Below, piece by piece: positions 11,208 to 19,141 of a stretch of DNA of 64,000 nucleotides. Source of the DNA: Variovorax flavidus (lineage in GTDB: Bacteria; Pseudomonadota; Gammaproteobacteria; Burkholderiales; Burkholderiaceae_C); the NCBI RefSeq assembly GCF_030317145.1, contig NZ_JASZYE010000001.1:1550001-1614000 (forward strand), in the 5' to 3' direction. The stretch's first letter is position 1, and every line of letters starts with the position of its first letter. The notes below the pieces were generated by a model. That model did no database searches. It had not been told where the DNA came from and saw nothing but the letters and a program-made list of their open reading frames with translations. Both the position numbers and the translations under genes were made by a program.

Positions 11208-11336
11208 GGCTGCCGACGCGCCGAAAAAAGGAACAATTTCACGGCTGGCGCGGATAGCAACACATGCTATTTGGCCGATTCCCAAACGTGTTCGGGCGCA
11301 TCAAAGTTCAAGGTGTCAAAGGTCCGGGAGATCGTC

Positions 11337-11498
11337 ATGGATTCCGAGATTTTCACGATGGTTGCGCTGGCGCTGCTGGTCGCGGGTGGCTGGTTGATCG
11401 ACGTACTCCATCAACGCGGCACATCGCGGTTTCAACGCGACATGGCCAACCAGCTCAAGAAGTCGGCAGACACGATTCGCGGCGCGCCACTGCCCTGA
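11337..11498 (+). CDS. Small single-span membrane protein
   Basis: A 53-residue open frame starting MDSEIFTMVALALL. GGGAG six bases before the ATG is a good ribosome-binding site. Residues 5-23 (IFTMVALALLVAGGWLIDV) form one plausible transmembrane helix, followed by a basic cytoplasmic tail. No homologous family is recognisable. It lies between the monooxygenase and the convergent ParB-like gene. Its size makes coding status uncertain, but the ribosome-binding site and amphipathic composition favour it. Confidence 0.5.
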   Translation: MDSEIFTMVALALLVAGGWLIDVLHQRGTSRFQRDMANQLKKSADTIRGAPLP

Positions 11499-11503
11499 TC
11501 TCC

Positions 11504-12334
11504 CTACTGCAACTGCAGCTCGGAAAGCTGCCTGCGCAGTGCCTCGTTCTCCGCCGTCAGTTCGGCCACGCGTCGACGCAGCGTCTGCAATTCATCAGTC
11601 CCGGCGACATCATCGGATGAAGCCGACGCAGCCAGGGCATCCCCATCCTCGCGGTCATCCCGAGGCTTGCGCTTCGACTCGCGAACCCGCTTGGCTGCCT
11701 GCTTCAGTTCATCCTTGCCGGCATTGGCGGCTGCGATCTGCTCCTCGGCGGGCAAGGTCGCCACGGCCGCCGCCGCATTGAGCGAGATCGTTCCGGACTT
11801 GACCGCCGCGACGAGTTCGGGCGCCGCCTGCTTCTGGATTTTTTCGATCATCACCACCTGGCTGCTGCTCAGGCGCGCCGCCTTCGCAATGGCCTCGCGG
11901 CTGTTGAGCGGAGCGTCCGTGGGCAAGTCGCCAACGGTCTGGACGGGCGTGGCATCTGCCGGCGCATCGGCAACCATTGCAGCGTCGGGCGCAGTGGCCG
12001 CGCGCGTGCGGCGCTCGGCAACGATCTCTCTCTTGCGCAGTGCCAGCACGCCGCGCTGGAAGTCAGAGATGCTGCGGCGACCCAGGTGCTGGTCGATCAT
12101 CCACAGGTGCACGTCCTCCATCGAACGGAAGCGCGGGTTCTGCACCGTCTGGAACGGCAGCCCGTGCTTCTGGCAGATGCGATAGCGGTTGTGGCCATCG
12201 ACGAGTACGTCGCCCCACAGGACGAGTGCGTCGCGACAACCTTCGGCCAGGATGCTGCGTTCGAGCGCTTCGTCTTCTTCCGCGGTCAGGGGATCGATAT
12301 AAGCTTTGAGTTCTTCGTTGACGACGATGTCCAT
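11504..12334 (-). CDS. ParB-like nuclease-domain (ParB/Srx fold) protein
   Basis: A 276-residue protein that starts MDIVVNEELKAYID. The N-terminal third contains the ParB/Srx core VDGHNRYRICQKHGLPF, where the GHNR motif corresponds to the ParB nucleotide-binding segment. A helix-turn-helix-like region follows (SREAIAKAARLSSSQVVMIEKI), and the C terminus is a leucine-zipper-like coiled coil (LRRRVAELTAENEALRRQL). This resembles stand-alone ParB-like proteins of plasmids and genomic islands rather than chromosomal ParB; no parA is adjacent. An upstream in-frame extension to 12445 crosses the inverted repeat at 12390-12416 and is unlikely to be coding. It lies just downstream of tRNA-Gly, a frequent integration site, but no integrase is visible. 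Confidence 0.75.
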   Translation of the reverse strand: MDIVVNEELKAYIDPLTAEEDEALERSILAEGCRDALVLWGDVLVDGHNRYRICQKHGLPFQTVQNPRFRSMEDVHLWMIDQHLGRRSISDFQRGVLALRKREIVAERRTRAATAPDAAMVADAPADATPVQTVGDLPTDAPLNSREAIAKAARLSSSQVVMIEKIQKQAAPELVAAVKSGTISLNAAAAVATLPAEEQIAAANAGKDELKQAAKRVRESKRKPRDDREDGDALAASASSDDVAGTDELQTLRRRVAELTAENEALRRQLSELQLQ

Positions 12335-12389
12335 GGGCACTTGACTGGAGATGTGTCGCCCTGAAGATCTGCGCGAGGAACCCGCGCAA

Positions 12390-12416
12390 CGTACCGGCAA
12401 AGGAGTTGCCGGTACG
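12390..12416. other. Perfect 11-bp inverted repeat between tRNA-Gly and the ParB-like gene
   Basis: CGTACCGGCAA (12390-12400) and TTGCCGGTACG (12406-12416) are exact reverse complements separated by five bases. In the minus-strand transcript it would form a strong hairpin 40 bases after tRNA-Gly and 55 bases before the ParB-like start. It could be a terminator for the tRNA transcript (no T-run is present), a leader structure, or a binding site for the ParB-like protein. Confidence 0.6.
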
Positions 12417-12455
12417 GATGCCCTGTGACGGCGATGGATCCGCAAGGGCGAAAAC

Positions 12456-12531
12456 TGGAGCGGGAAAAGAGTCTCGAACTCTCGACCTCAACCTTGGCAA
12501 GGTTGCGCTCTACCAACTGAGCTATTCCCGC
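12456..12531 (-). tRNA. tRNA-Gly (anticodon GCC)
   Basis: On the minus strand the sequence folds as a cloverleaf of 76 bases. The acceptor stem GCGGGAA pairs with TTCCCGC, the D-arm is AGCTCAGTTGGTAGAGC, the anticodon arm has CCTT-GCC-AAGG, and the T-arm has GAGTTCGAGACTC. The discriminator T and CCA are encoded. The anticodon GCC reads glycine codons GGC and GGU. A perfect -10 element lies just upstream. Confidence 0.97.
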
Positions 12532-12547
12532 ATTTTTCGAGCTTCGA

Positions 12548-12553
12548 ATTATA
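12548..12553 (-). promoter_or_regulatory. -10 element of the tRNA-Gly promoter
   Basis: The minus strand reads TATAAT here, 17 bases before the tRNA 5' end, a perfect consensus -10. The corresponding -35 region (about 12571-12576, CCGAAG) is poor, which is common when a stable-RNA promoter relies on the -10. Confidence 0.55.
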
Positions 12554-12616
12554 GAGGCTTGCGAGGCCCTCTTCGGCCGAGGCCGAAAGATTTCTCGCTT
12601 CATCGAACGCGAAGCA

Positions 12617-13126
12617 TCAGAACCGGCGGGTGTACATGAACATGAGGCCCGCCGTTCCGAGCATGCCGACTTCGAGTGCATCCTTGGGCGTGAGGCGATA
12701 ACCGACCGCCGGAATGATGGCGAGGCCCCAGCCGTTGTGATTGATCGGAATCTTGTCCTCGTACGGTTCCTTGTAGCCATAGAGGATGCCACCGGAGATC
12801 TTGACGTAGAGCCCCGCATATCCGAACACGTCATCCCACCGGTACCCGTAGTAGGCGTAAGCCGAGGCCTGGCCGAACGAGTTCTGGAAGGCCGAGAAAC
12901 CCCACAGCGTCCCGTCCGGCAGACCGCGCTCCACCCCCAGAAGGTAGACGTGCTTGTGCTCGTCGTCACTGCTCCAGTGCACTGCATACGGACCGACGAG
13001 AAGTTCCCAGTAGCTTTTGTCGGACACATCCGGCCCCTGCGGCATCCCGGACTGCTCGGCAAACGCAGACAGCAATGGCACGGTCATCGCGACACTGGTC
13101 AGCAAGGCACGCGTGTAATGGTTCAT
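12617..13126 (-). CDS. PagP-like outer-membrane beta-barrel protein
   Basis: A 169-residue protein with a signal peptide of about 23 residues (cleavage after LLSAFA) and a series of short amphipathic, aromatic-rich strands typical of a small 8-stranded barrel, ending in Phe (YTRRF). The order of motifs resembles PagP, the lipid A palmitoyltransferase: a His after the first strand (YAVHWSSDDEHK), then GFSAFQNSFGQ where PagP has its Asp-Ser pair, then GYRW and PAVGY. The aspartate is Asn here, so either catalysis differs or this is a relative with another function. GGAGG before the ATG gives the start. Lipid A acylation would fit the envelope theme seen at 34-36 kb, but that is inference. Confidence 0.55.
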   Translation of the reverse strand: MNHYTRALLTSVAMTVPLLSAFAEQSGMPQGPDVSDKSYWELLVGPYAVHWSSDDEHKHVYLLGVERGLPDGTLWGFSAFQNSFGQASAYAYYGYRWDDVFGYAGLYVKISGGILYGYKEPYEDKIPINHNGWGLAIIPAVGYRLTPKDALEVGMLGTAGLMFMYTRRF

Positions 13127-13153
13127 CAGCGTTCCTCCATTCGACCTGCGACC

Positions 13154-14209
13154 TCACGTATCGAACTCGATACCCGGTGGCGCTCTGCCGTCCAGCGCAT
13201 GAAGGGTTCCAATGCGCGCCGCCTGCTCGAACCCGGCCGCGCCGAAGCTCGCAAGCACGGCATCGACGGCATCGGCGCGGCAACTCACGAGCAGCCCGCC
13301 GCTGGTCTGCGGATCGGCGACCAGTGCACGCTGCCATGGCTCGGCATGCGATGGCCAGTCGACGTGCGATCCATAGCCGCTCCAATTGCGCGCGGAGGCG
13401 CCCGTCACGACGCCGTTCTTCGCGAACGTGACCGCGGCATCGATGGTCGGCAATGCGTCGAACCGGATGCGTGCCCGCAACTTCGCGCCCCGGCAGATTT
13501 CAAGCAGGTGGCCCGCGAGGCCGAAGCCCGTGACATCCGTCATCGCGTGCACACCATCGAGCGCAGCGAGTTCGATGCCCACGCGATTGAGTTGCGTCGT
13601 GTGACACAGCATCTGCGCGTACCCGGCTTCGTCGAGCAGCCCTCTCTTGAGCGCTGCCGACAGGATGCCCACGCCCAGCGGCTTGCCGAGCACGAGCACG
13701 TCATCCGGCAGCGCATCCGAATTGCGACGCACGCGATCGGGATGGACCAGTCCCAATCCCACCAGGCCGTAGATCGGCTCGAGCACATCGATGCTGTGGC
13801 CGCCCGCGATCGGGATGCCGGCCTCGCGGCAGATGCTCGCCCCGCCTTCCAGCACGCGGCCTATCACCTCGGGTGGCAGCTTGTCGATGGGCATGCCGAC
13901 GAGCGCCAGCGCCATGATCGGCGTTCCGCCCATCGCGTAGATGTCCGACAGCGCATTCGTCGCGGCGATGCGGCCAAAGTCGTACGGGTCGTCCACGATC
14001 GGCGTGAAGAAATCCGTGGTCGCGACCAGGGCCTGCGTGGCGTTGAGGCGGTAGACCGCGGCATCGTCGCTGGTTTCGATGCCGACCAGCAACTCGGGCG
14101 GCACGATGCCCTGCGGCGCGCGTGCCAGAATCTCCGTCAGCAGGCCGGGGGCAATCTTGCAGCCGCAACCGCCGCCGTGTGAAAACCGTGTGAGCGCAAT
14201 CGATTCCAT
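13154..14209 (-). CDS. selD: Selenide, water dikinase (selenophosphate synthetase)
   Basis: This enzyme makes selenophosphate from selenide and ATP, the Se donor for selenocysteine and for 2-selenouridine in tRNA. The 351 residues match the family. The catalytic loop is SHGGGCGCK, with Cys15 and Lys18 at the positions of the essential Cys17 and Lys20 of the E. coli enzyme. The active-site residue is a normal cysteine codon, not selenocysteine. ATP-binding glycine-rich and aspartate segments (TSDDAAVY, ATTDFFTPIVDDP, DVTGFGLAGH) are present. I chose the ATG at 14209 (MESIALTRFSHG); a longer frame upstream overlaps selU. It is divergent from selU with a 76-base gap. Confidence 0.96.
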   Translation of the reverse strand: MESIALTRFSHGGGCGCKIAPGLLTEILARAPQGIVPPELLVGIETSDDAAVYRLNATQALVATTDFFTPIVDDPYDFGRIAATNALSDIYAMGGTPIMALALVGMPIDKLPPEVIGRVLEGGASICREAGIPIAGGHSIDVLEPIYGLVGLGLVHPDRVRRNSDALPDDVLVLGKPLGVGILSAALKRGLLDEAGYAQMLCHTTQLNRVGIELAALDGVHAMTDVTGFGLAGHLLEICRGAKLRARIRFDALPTIDAAVTFAKNGVVTGASARNWSGYGSHVDWPSHAEPWQRALVADPQTSGGLLVSCRADAVDAVLASFGAAGFEQAARIGTLHALDGRAPPGIEFDT

Positions 14210-14285
14210 GATGATGACATCGAATCTGCCAGACCGACAGGCATTGTGCCAGCCACGAGTGCGTTGAAGCACGCCTGAGTCGACC

Positions 14286-15401
14286 GTGCAACGCCCCCCC
14301 ATTCGCGTGTCCGACCTGCACGCCTTCGATACCCTGATCGACGCTCGCTCTCCTTCCGAATTCGCGCTCGACCATATCCCCGGCGCCATCAACTGCCCGG
14401 TGCTCGACGACGATGAGCGCCGCATCGTCGGCACGCTCTACAAGCAGCGCGGTGCGTTCGAGGCCAGGCGCGTCGGCGGCGCGATGGTAGCCGCCAATCT
14501 CGCGAAGCACTTGAGGGAACGATTCGCCGATCGGCCTTCCAGCTGGAAGCCGCTCGTCTATTGCTGGCGCGGCGGTTTGCGCAGCGGATCGATGGTGACC
14601 TGGCTGCGGCTGGTCGGCTGGGACGCCCAGCAACTGGCCGGCGGCTACAAGAGCTTTCGCCACCACGTCATCGAGCGGATCGAAGCGCTGTGTCCCCAGC
14701 TGTCATTGCGCATCCTCTGCGGCGCCACGGGCAGTGCGAAGACCCGGGTGCTGCAGTCGCTGGCTCTGCGCGGCGCCCAGGTGCTGGACCTTGAAGACTG
14801 CGCCAAGCACAAAGGCTCATTGCTCGGTGCGCTGCCGGGCGTGTCGCAACCATCGCAGAAGCACTTCGAGACGCGCATCGCGCAGGTGCTCGAAGCCATC
14901 GACCTGCACCGGCCCTTGTACGTCGAAGGCGAAAGCCCCCGCATCGGACGTATCGCCCTGCCTGTATCGCTGGTGTCAAGAATGCGTGCGAGCCCCTGTA
15001 TCGAGATCATTGCAACGCGGCAAGCGCGACTGGACTATCTGCTGCGCGACTATGCCTACCTGGGCGACGACGGTGAGGTGCTCGCCACGCAACTGGGCCT
15101 GCTCAAGGAACTGCAGGGCAAGGAGACGGTGCAGCGTTGGCAGGCCTGGGCACGTGCGCGAGAACTCGCGCCGCTGTTCGCCGAGTTGATGACGCAGCAC
15201 TACGACCCGCACTACGCGCGCTCACAGGCACGGCACTTCATGGCCTGGTCCGATCGCTCCCGCGTCGACGCGAGCGACCTGACGGAGCAAGGCATTGAAG
15301 CCTTGGCCGATGCAGTGCTTGCGCTGGATGCCGATACCGGCGCGCTTACTCGCGGCCCCGCGGCTCCTGGCTCTCGTCATCGCCCGCCGGTAGATGAATG
15401 A
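14286..15401 (+). CDS. selU: tRNA 2-selenouridine synthase
   Basis: This enzyme (also called MnmH) converts 2-thiouridine to 2-selenouridine at the wobble position of tRNAs for Lys, Glu and Gln, through a geranylated intermediate, using selenophosphate. The 371 residues match. An N-terminal rhodanese domain carries the catalytic Cys93 in VYCWRGGLRSGS, and a P-loop GATGSAKT (residues 146-153) opens the C-terminal domain. The start is GTG at 14286. Its 3' end overlaps the convergent ABC ATPase gene by 56 bases. With the divergent selD it forms a compact selenium-modification module. Confidence 0.96.
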   Translation: MQRPPIRVSDLHAFDTLIDARSPSEFALDHIPGAINCPVLDDDERRIVGTLYKQRGAFEARRVGGAMVAANLAKHLRERFADRPSSWKPLVYCWRGGLRSGSMVTWLRLVGWDAQQLAGGYKSFRHHVIERIEALCPQLSLRILCGATGSAKTRVLQSLALRGAQVLDLEDCAKHKGSLLGALPGVSQPSQKHFETRIAQVLEAIDLHRPLYVEGESPRIGRIALPVSLVSRMRASPCIEIIATRQARLDYLLRDYAYLGDDGEVLATQLGLLKELQGKETVQRWQAWARARELAPLFAELMTQHYDPHYARSQARHFMAWSDRSRVDASDLTEQGIEALADAVLALDADTGALTRGPAAPGSRHRPPVDE

Positions 15402-16671
15402 GGCCGGTGCGCAGGTCGTACTCGAACACCTCTCCATAGCGGCCCCATTCGATCGCGGTGCGCAGCACCCGCTCGGCCGTCGGTTCGTCCAGGCTTTCCT
15501 TCAGCAGGTCCAGGAAGGGCTCCTGAGGCAGTTCGCCCGCCGGCGCCTGTTCCAGGCTGTGGCGTATGTGCGCGGCGAGCGGCACACGCGCCAGCAACTG
15601 CTGGCCGAGCAACTGCTGGCGCAAGGTGTGTGCACCCGCGACATAGTGACGACCCAGTTCGGTGAGATGCAGGTCGGCGTCCGCCAGTTGCGCAAGGCCG
15701 AGCAGCGCCAGCGCCTGCGCCAGCGGCAACAGGTCGTGGTCGGTCAACTCGGCCTCTTCCGCAAGCCGGGGCAGGTCCGCGCGTCCTTCGCGTCCGTCCT
15801 CGACCAGCATCTCCAGCAGGGCTTCCATGCGGCCGATGTCGGCGTCCGGCAGACGGTCGCCCAGGTGCATGCGCACCGGCTCCTCGGGCGCGCGGCCGGT
15901 CGCCGCCGTACCGGCAGTCATGAGTGCATAGGCTTCGTCGATCAACGCCCGCACCTCCAGGCTGTCGACGTCCCGCGGACGCGGCAGGCGGATCGGCAAC
16001 TCGGCACGCACGCGACCCGGGTCGGCAGCGAAGATCAGCACGCGATCGGCCATGAGCACAGCCTCCTCGATGTTGTGCGAGACGATGAGCATCGCCTTGG
16101 TCGGCATCGCCCCACCGCCCCACAACCGCAGGATGTCGTCACGCAACCGTTCGCCGGTGAGCACGTCGAGCGCCGAGAAGGCTTCGTCCATCAACAGCAC
16201 TTCCGGCTCGACCACCAGCGCACGCGCGATGCCCACGCGTTGCCGCATGCCGCCCGACAGCTCCCGCGGCAAGGCGCCCTCGAAGCCCGCAAGTCCGATG
16301 AGCTCGATGGCAGCGCCGGCACGCCGCATACGCTCGGCCGGTGCCATGCCGCGCGCCTCCAGGCCGAGCTCGACGTTCTGCTGGACCGTGAGCCACGGAA
16401 ACAGCGCGAAGGACTGGAACACCATCGCAATGCCGCGCGCCGGCCCATAGAGCGGCTGGCCGCGATAGCCCACGCTTCCGGTGTCGGCGCTGACCAGGCC
16501 CGCGAGAATGCGCAGCAGCGTGGACTTGCCTGAGCCAGACTGCCCGAGCAACGCCACGATCTCGCCTTCGGCAAGGCGGAAGTCCACACCTTCCAGAACC
16601 GAGCGTGCGGTGCCATCAGCGGAGCGGAAGGACTTGCCCACGCCCCTGAGTTCAACGATGGCTTCGGCCAT
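15346..16671 (-). CDS. ABC transporter ATP-binding protein, NitT/TauT type, with AAA-associated domain
   Basis: A 441-residue ATPase that energises import through the permease encoded upstream. Residues 1-260 form the ATP-binding domain: Walker A GQSGSGKST, signature LSGGMRQRVG, Walker B VLLMDEAFSALD and switch histidine VSHNIEEAV. The remaining 180 residues form the C-terminal AAA-associated (winged-helix-like) domain seen in a subset of nitrate/sulfonate/bicarbonate-type transporters; it may act as a regulatory module. The permease gene ends 21 bases upstream, so the two are one operon. No periplasmic binding protein is encoded beside them. The substrate is unknown. Confidence 0.92.
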   Translation of the reverse strand: MAEAIVELRGVGKSFRSADGTARSVLEGVDFRLAEGEIVALLGQSGSGKSTLLRILAGLVSADTGSVGYRGQPLYGPARGIAMVFQSFALFPWLTVQQNVELGLEARGMAPAERMRRAGAAIELIGLAGFEGALPRELSGGMRQRVGIARALVVEPEVLLMDEAFSALDVLTGERLRDDILRLWGGGAMPTKAMLIVSHNIEEAVLMADRVLIFAADPGRVRAELPIRLPRPRDVDSLEVRALIDEAYALMTAGTAATGRAPEEPVRMHLGDRLPDADIGRMEALLEMLVEDGREGRADLPRLAEEAELTDHDLLPLAQALALLGLAQLADADLHLTELGRHYVAGAHTLRQQLLGQQLLARVPLAAHIRHSLEQAPAGELPQEPFLDLLKESLDEPTAERVLRTAIEWGRYGEVFEYDLRTGLIHLPAGDDESQEPRGRE

Positions 16672-16692
16672 GGACTCTCCTTCGCGCGTTCA

Positions 16693-18420
16693 TCAGAAAT
16701 GCATCCGCTGCTCTGCCAGCTCATAGAGCTTGCGCCATACGAAATGGTTCATGGCCATCACGAACACGCACATCACGGCGATGCCCAGCGCGATGCGCGG
16801 GAAGTCGCCGATGGTTGTCATGTGGGCGATGTAGCTGCCCAGCCCCGTGGCCTGCAATGTGGTGTCGCCCCAGGTCACGTATTCGGCGACGATGCTCGCG
16901 TTCCACGAGCCGCCGCTGGCCGTGATCGCACCCGTGACAAAGCTCGGGAACACGGCCGGCAGCAGGTAGCGCCGCCAACGCAGCCAACCGGTGAGGCCGA
17001 GATTCCGCGCCGCGTAACGCAGTTCGGTCGGCACGCTGGATGCGCCGGCAATCACGTTGAAAAGCAGATACCACTGTGTCCCCAGCACCATGAGCGGCGC
17101 CAGCCAGATGTCGGGATTGAGATGCCAGCGGACGATGAACAGCACCGCCACGGGAAACATCAGGTTCGCAGGGAACGCCGCCATGAACTGCGCCACGCCC
17201 TGCAGTCTCCCGGCCCAGCGCGGATTCATGCCGATCCACACGCCGACCGGCACCCAGACCAGTGCGGCCAGCGCGATCAAGACCAGCACGCGCAGCAAGG
17301 TGTAGAAGCCCAGGACGAAGACATGGCCCACCTCCCTCCATCCGACTTCCGTGTGGATGAAGCGCGCCAGCCATGCAACGGCCAGGAGCACGGCCGCCGC
17401 GAGGACCGCATCCCACACGCGCGCCACCGCCGGATTGGACTGGCGCGGCCGTGCCTTGATCGACGTACCGTCGTGCTCGCGGCGAAACATCACCAGCGAT
17501 CGTTCCAGCAGCCTGGCGGCGCCGATCATGAGGCGCTTGAGCCGATCGGTGCGGCGCAGCCAGGTGAGCAGCCATGAGCGCGGGGCATCCTCGCTGCTGC
17601 CCTCCTCGAAGCGGAATTTGTCGGCCCACGCGATCAGCGGCCTGAAGAACAACTGGTCGTAGAGCGTGATGCCGATGAGCATCCCGCCGATGGCCCAGCC
17701 GATGGCGCCAAGGTCGCGCGCCGCGATCGCCATCGCAATGTAGGAGCCGACGCCGGGCAGCTTGATGTTCTGGTTGGACACCGAGATCGCCTCGGAGGCG
17801 ACCACGAAGAACCAGCCGCCGGACATCGACATCATCATGTTCCACAGCAGCCCGGGCATGGCGAAGGGCAGCTCCAGCCGCCAGAACCGATGCCACGCCG
17901 AGAGCTGGAACACCGACGCCGCCTCGCGCAGTTCCGATGGAACGGTGCGCAGCGACTGGTACAGGCTGAACGCCATGTTCCAGGCCTGCGAGGTGAAGAT
18001 CGCGAAGATCGCGGCGCACTCGACGCCGAGCAGGTTGCCCGGAAACAAGGCGATGAAGCCGGTGACCGTGATCGACAGGAAACCCAGGATCGGAATCGAC
18101 TGCAGGATGTCGAGCATCGGCACCAGCACCTTCTCGGCAGCACGGTAGCGTGTTGCCAGCACCGCAAAGATGCAACTGAAGACCAGCGACGCACCCAGCG
18201 CGAGAAACATTCGAAGCGTGGTGCGCAGCAGGTAGTACGGCAGCATCCACGGGTCGAGGCTGATCGGCATCTGCTGGCCGAGCTCGTACGGCCGCGCCAT
18301 CTGCGCGCCGCCGTAGGCCAGCGCAAACAGTGTCGCCAGCACCAGCGGCAGCAAGGCCCAATCCCAGCGATTGCCGCCGGACGCAACGGCCAGGCGCGGG
18401 AAGAAGCGTTTGTCGAGCAT
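16693..18420 (-). CDS. ABC transporter permease, two fused permease domains
   Basis: A 575-residue inner-membrane protein with two consecutive binding-protein-dependent permease domains, about residues 20-270 and 330-570, separated by a basic cytoplasmic linker around residues 275-325. Each half has several hydrophobic spans and an EAA-type loop (ELREAASVFQLSAWHRF and ELRYAARNLGLTGWLRW), the contact for the ATPase. The fusion replaces the usual homodimer. I preferred the ATG at 18420 (MLDKRFFPRL) to a TTG twelve bases upstream. It is the first gene of the two-gene transporter operon. A relative of the NitT/TauT group; the substrate cannot be inferred. Confidence 0.92.
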   Translation of the reverse strand: MLDKRFFPRLAVASGGNRWDWALLPLVLATLFALAYGGAQMARPYELGQQMPISLDPWMLPYYLLRTTLRMFLALGASLVFSCIFAVLATRYRAAEKVLVPMLDILQSIPILGFLSITVTGFIALFPGNLLGVECAAIFAIFTSQAWNMAFSLYQSLRTVPSELREAASVFQLSAWHRFWRLELPFAMPGLLWNMMMSMSGGWFFVVASEAISVSNQNIKLPGVGSYIAMAIAARDLGAIGWAIGGMLIGITLYDQLFFRPLIAWADKFRFEEGSSEDAPRSWLLTWLRRTDRLKRLMIGAARLLERSLVMFRREHDGTSIKARPRQSNPAVARVWDAVLAAAVLLAVAWLARFIHTEVGWREVGHVFVLGFYTLLRVLVLIALAALVWVPVGVWIGMNPRWAGRLQGVAQFMAAFPANLMFPVAVLFIVRWHLNPDIWLAPLMVLGTQWYLLFNVIAGASSVPTELRYAARNLGLTGWLRWRRYLLPAVFPSFVTGAITASGGSWNASIVAEYVTWGDTTLQATGLGSYIAHMTTIGDFPRIALGIAVMCVFVMAMNHFVWRKLYELAEQRMHF

Positions 18421-18527
18421 GGGCGGAAGCAAAGGGTCGATTCACGGACCCCTGTCCGCGGCGGGCGCCATTCTGCCTGCGCCAACCGACGTCTGCCTGA
18501 CCTGCTGCCGCCTCCGGGCGGCGCGCC

Positions 18528-19121
18528 CTACAACGGAAACGCTTCGAGCCCCCGCTGTCCCTCTGCCCCTTGTACCGGCGTGTGCGCCACGTTCATGACC
18601 CAGCAGACCATCGTGAAGTAGCCGACAAGGGCGCTCAGCTCCACCACCGTGCTGGCCCCGAAGCGCGCCACCGCAGCGGCGTAGGTCGGTTCGCTCACGC
18701 CGTGGTGCTGCAGGAGTTCGAGCGCGAAGTCGAGCGCAAGCTGCTCGTCTTCAGCCAGCGGCGCGGCGCGGCGACCGAGCCGCAAGGCTTCAATCGCCTC
18801 GGCGCTGACGCCGGCCTTCACCGCCGCCGCCGCATGCAAAACCCATTCGAACTGATTGCCGACATGGCGCGCAACCGCGCACGTCACGAGTTCGCGCACG
18901 GGCGCATCGAGCTTGCTGTCGAAGCGCAGGTATTCGCCCAGGCTGCCGATGCGCTCCATCAGCACCGGACTTTGCAGCAGCGGGACGAAGGGGCCGAAGA
19001 CAGCCTTGCGCGGGCCGTCGATCAGGGCTTGCGCCGCTGCGCGCTGCGCATCCGACATCGACTCGGCAGCCGGCATCGGCAGGCGCTCGGACCACGGGGC
19101 GGTATGGCCTTGTTGAAACAT
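18528..19121 (-). CDS. Carboxymuconolactone decarboxylase family (AhpD-like) protein
   Basis: A 197-residue helical protein starting MFQQGHTAPWSE. The family core is in the middle (RELVTCAVARHVGNQFEWVLHAAAA), but the usual CxxC pair of AhpD is replaced by the sequence NQFEWVLH, so a thiol peroxidase reaction is unlikely. AAAGGA about seven bases before the ATG supports the start at 19121; a much longer frame reaching 20366 only overlaps the MFS gene in another phase. The gene follows the MFS transporter after 20 bases, so both probably form one operon that is divergent from the LysR gene. Confidence 0.85.
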   Translation of the reverse strand: MFQQGHTAPWSERLPMPAAESMSDAQRAAAQALIDGPRKAVFGPFVPLLQSPVLMERIGSLGEYLRFDSKLDAPVRELVTCAVARHVGNQFEWVLHAAAAVKAGVSAEAIEALRLGRRAAPLAEDEQLALDFALELLQHHGVSEPTYAAAVARFGASTVVELSALVGYFTMVCWVMNVAHTPVQGAEGQRGLEAFPL

Positions 19122-19141
19122 GATGGATTCCTTTCGTTGAT

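Noticed and set aside
11504..12334. Chromosome or plasmid partition locus
   Set aside because: The ParB-like protein stands without parA, and no cluster of parS-like sites is visible.
12335..12531. Genomic island inserted at tRNA-Gly
   Set aside because: No integrase, no direct repeat of the tRNA 3' end and no composition shift are visible. Only a ParB-like gene and an inverted repeat hint at it.
13154..14209. SelD as a selenoprotein with in-frame UGA
   Set aside because: The active-site residue is a normal Cys codon in SHGGGCGCK, and no internal UGA is needed for a full-length frame.
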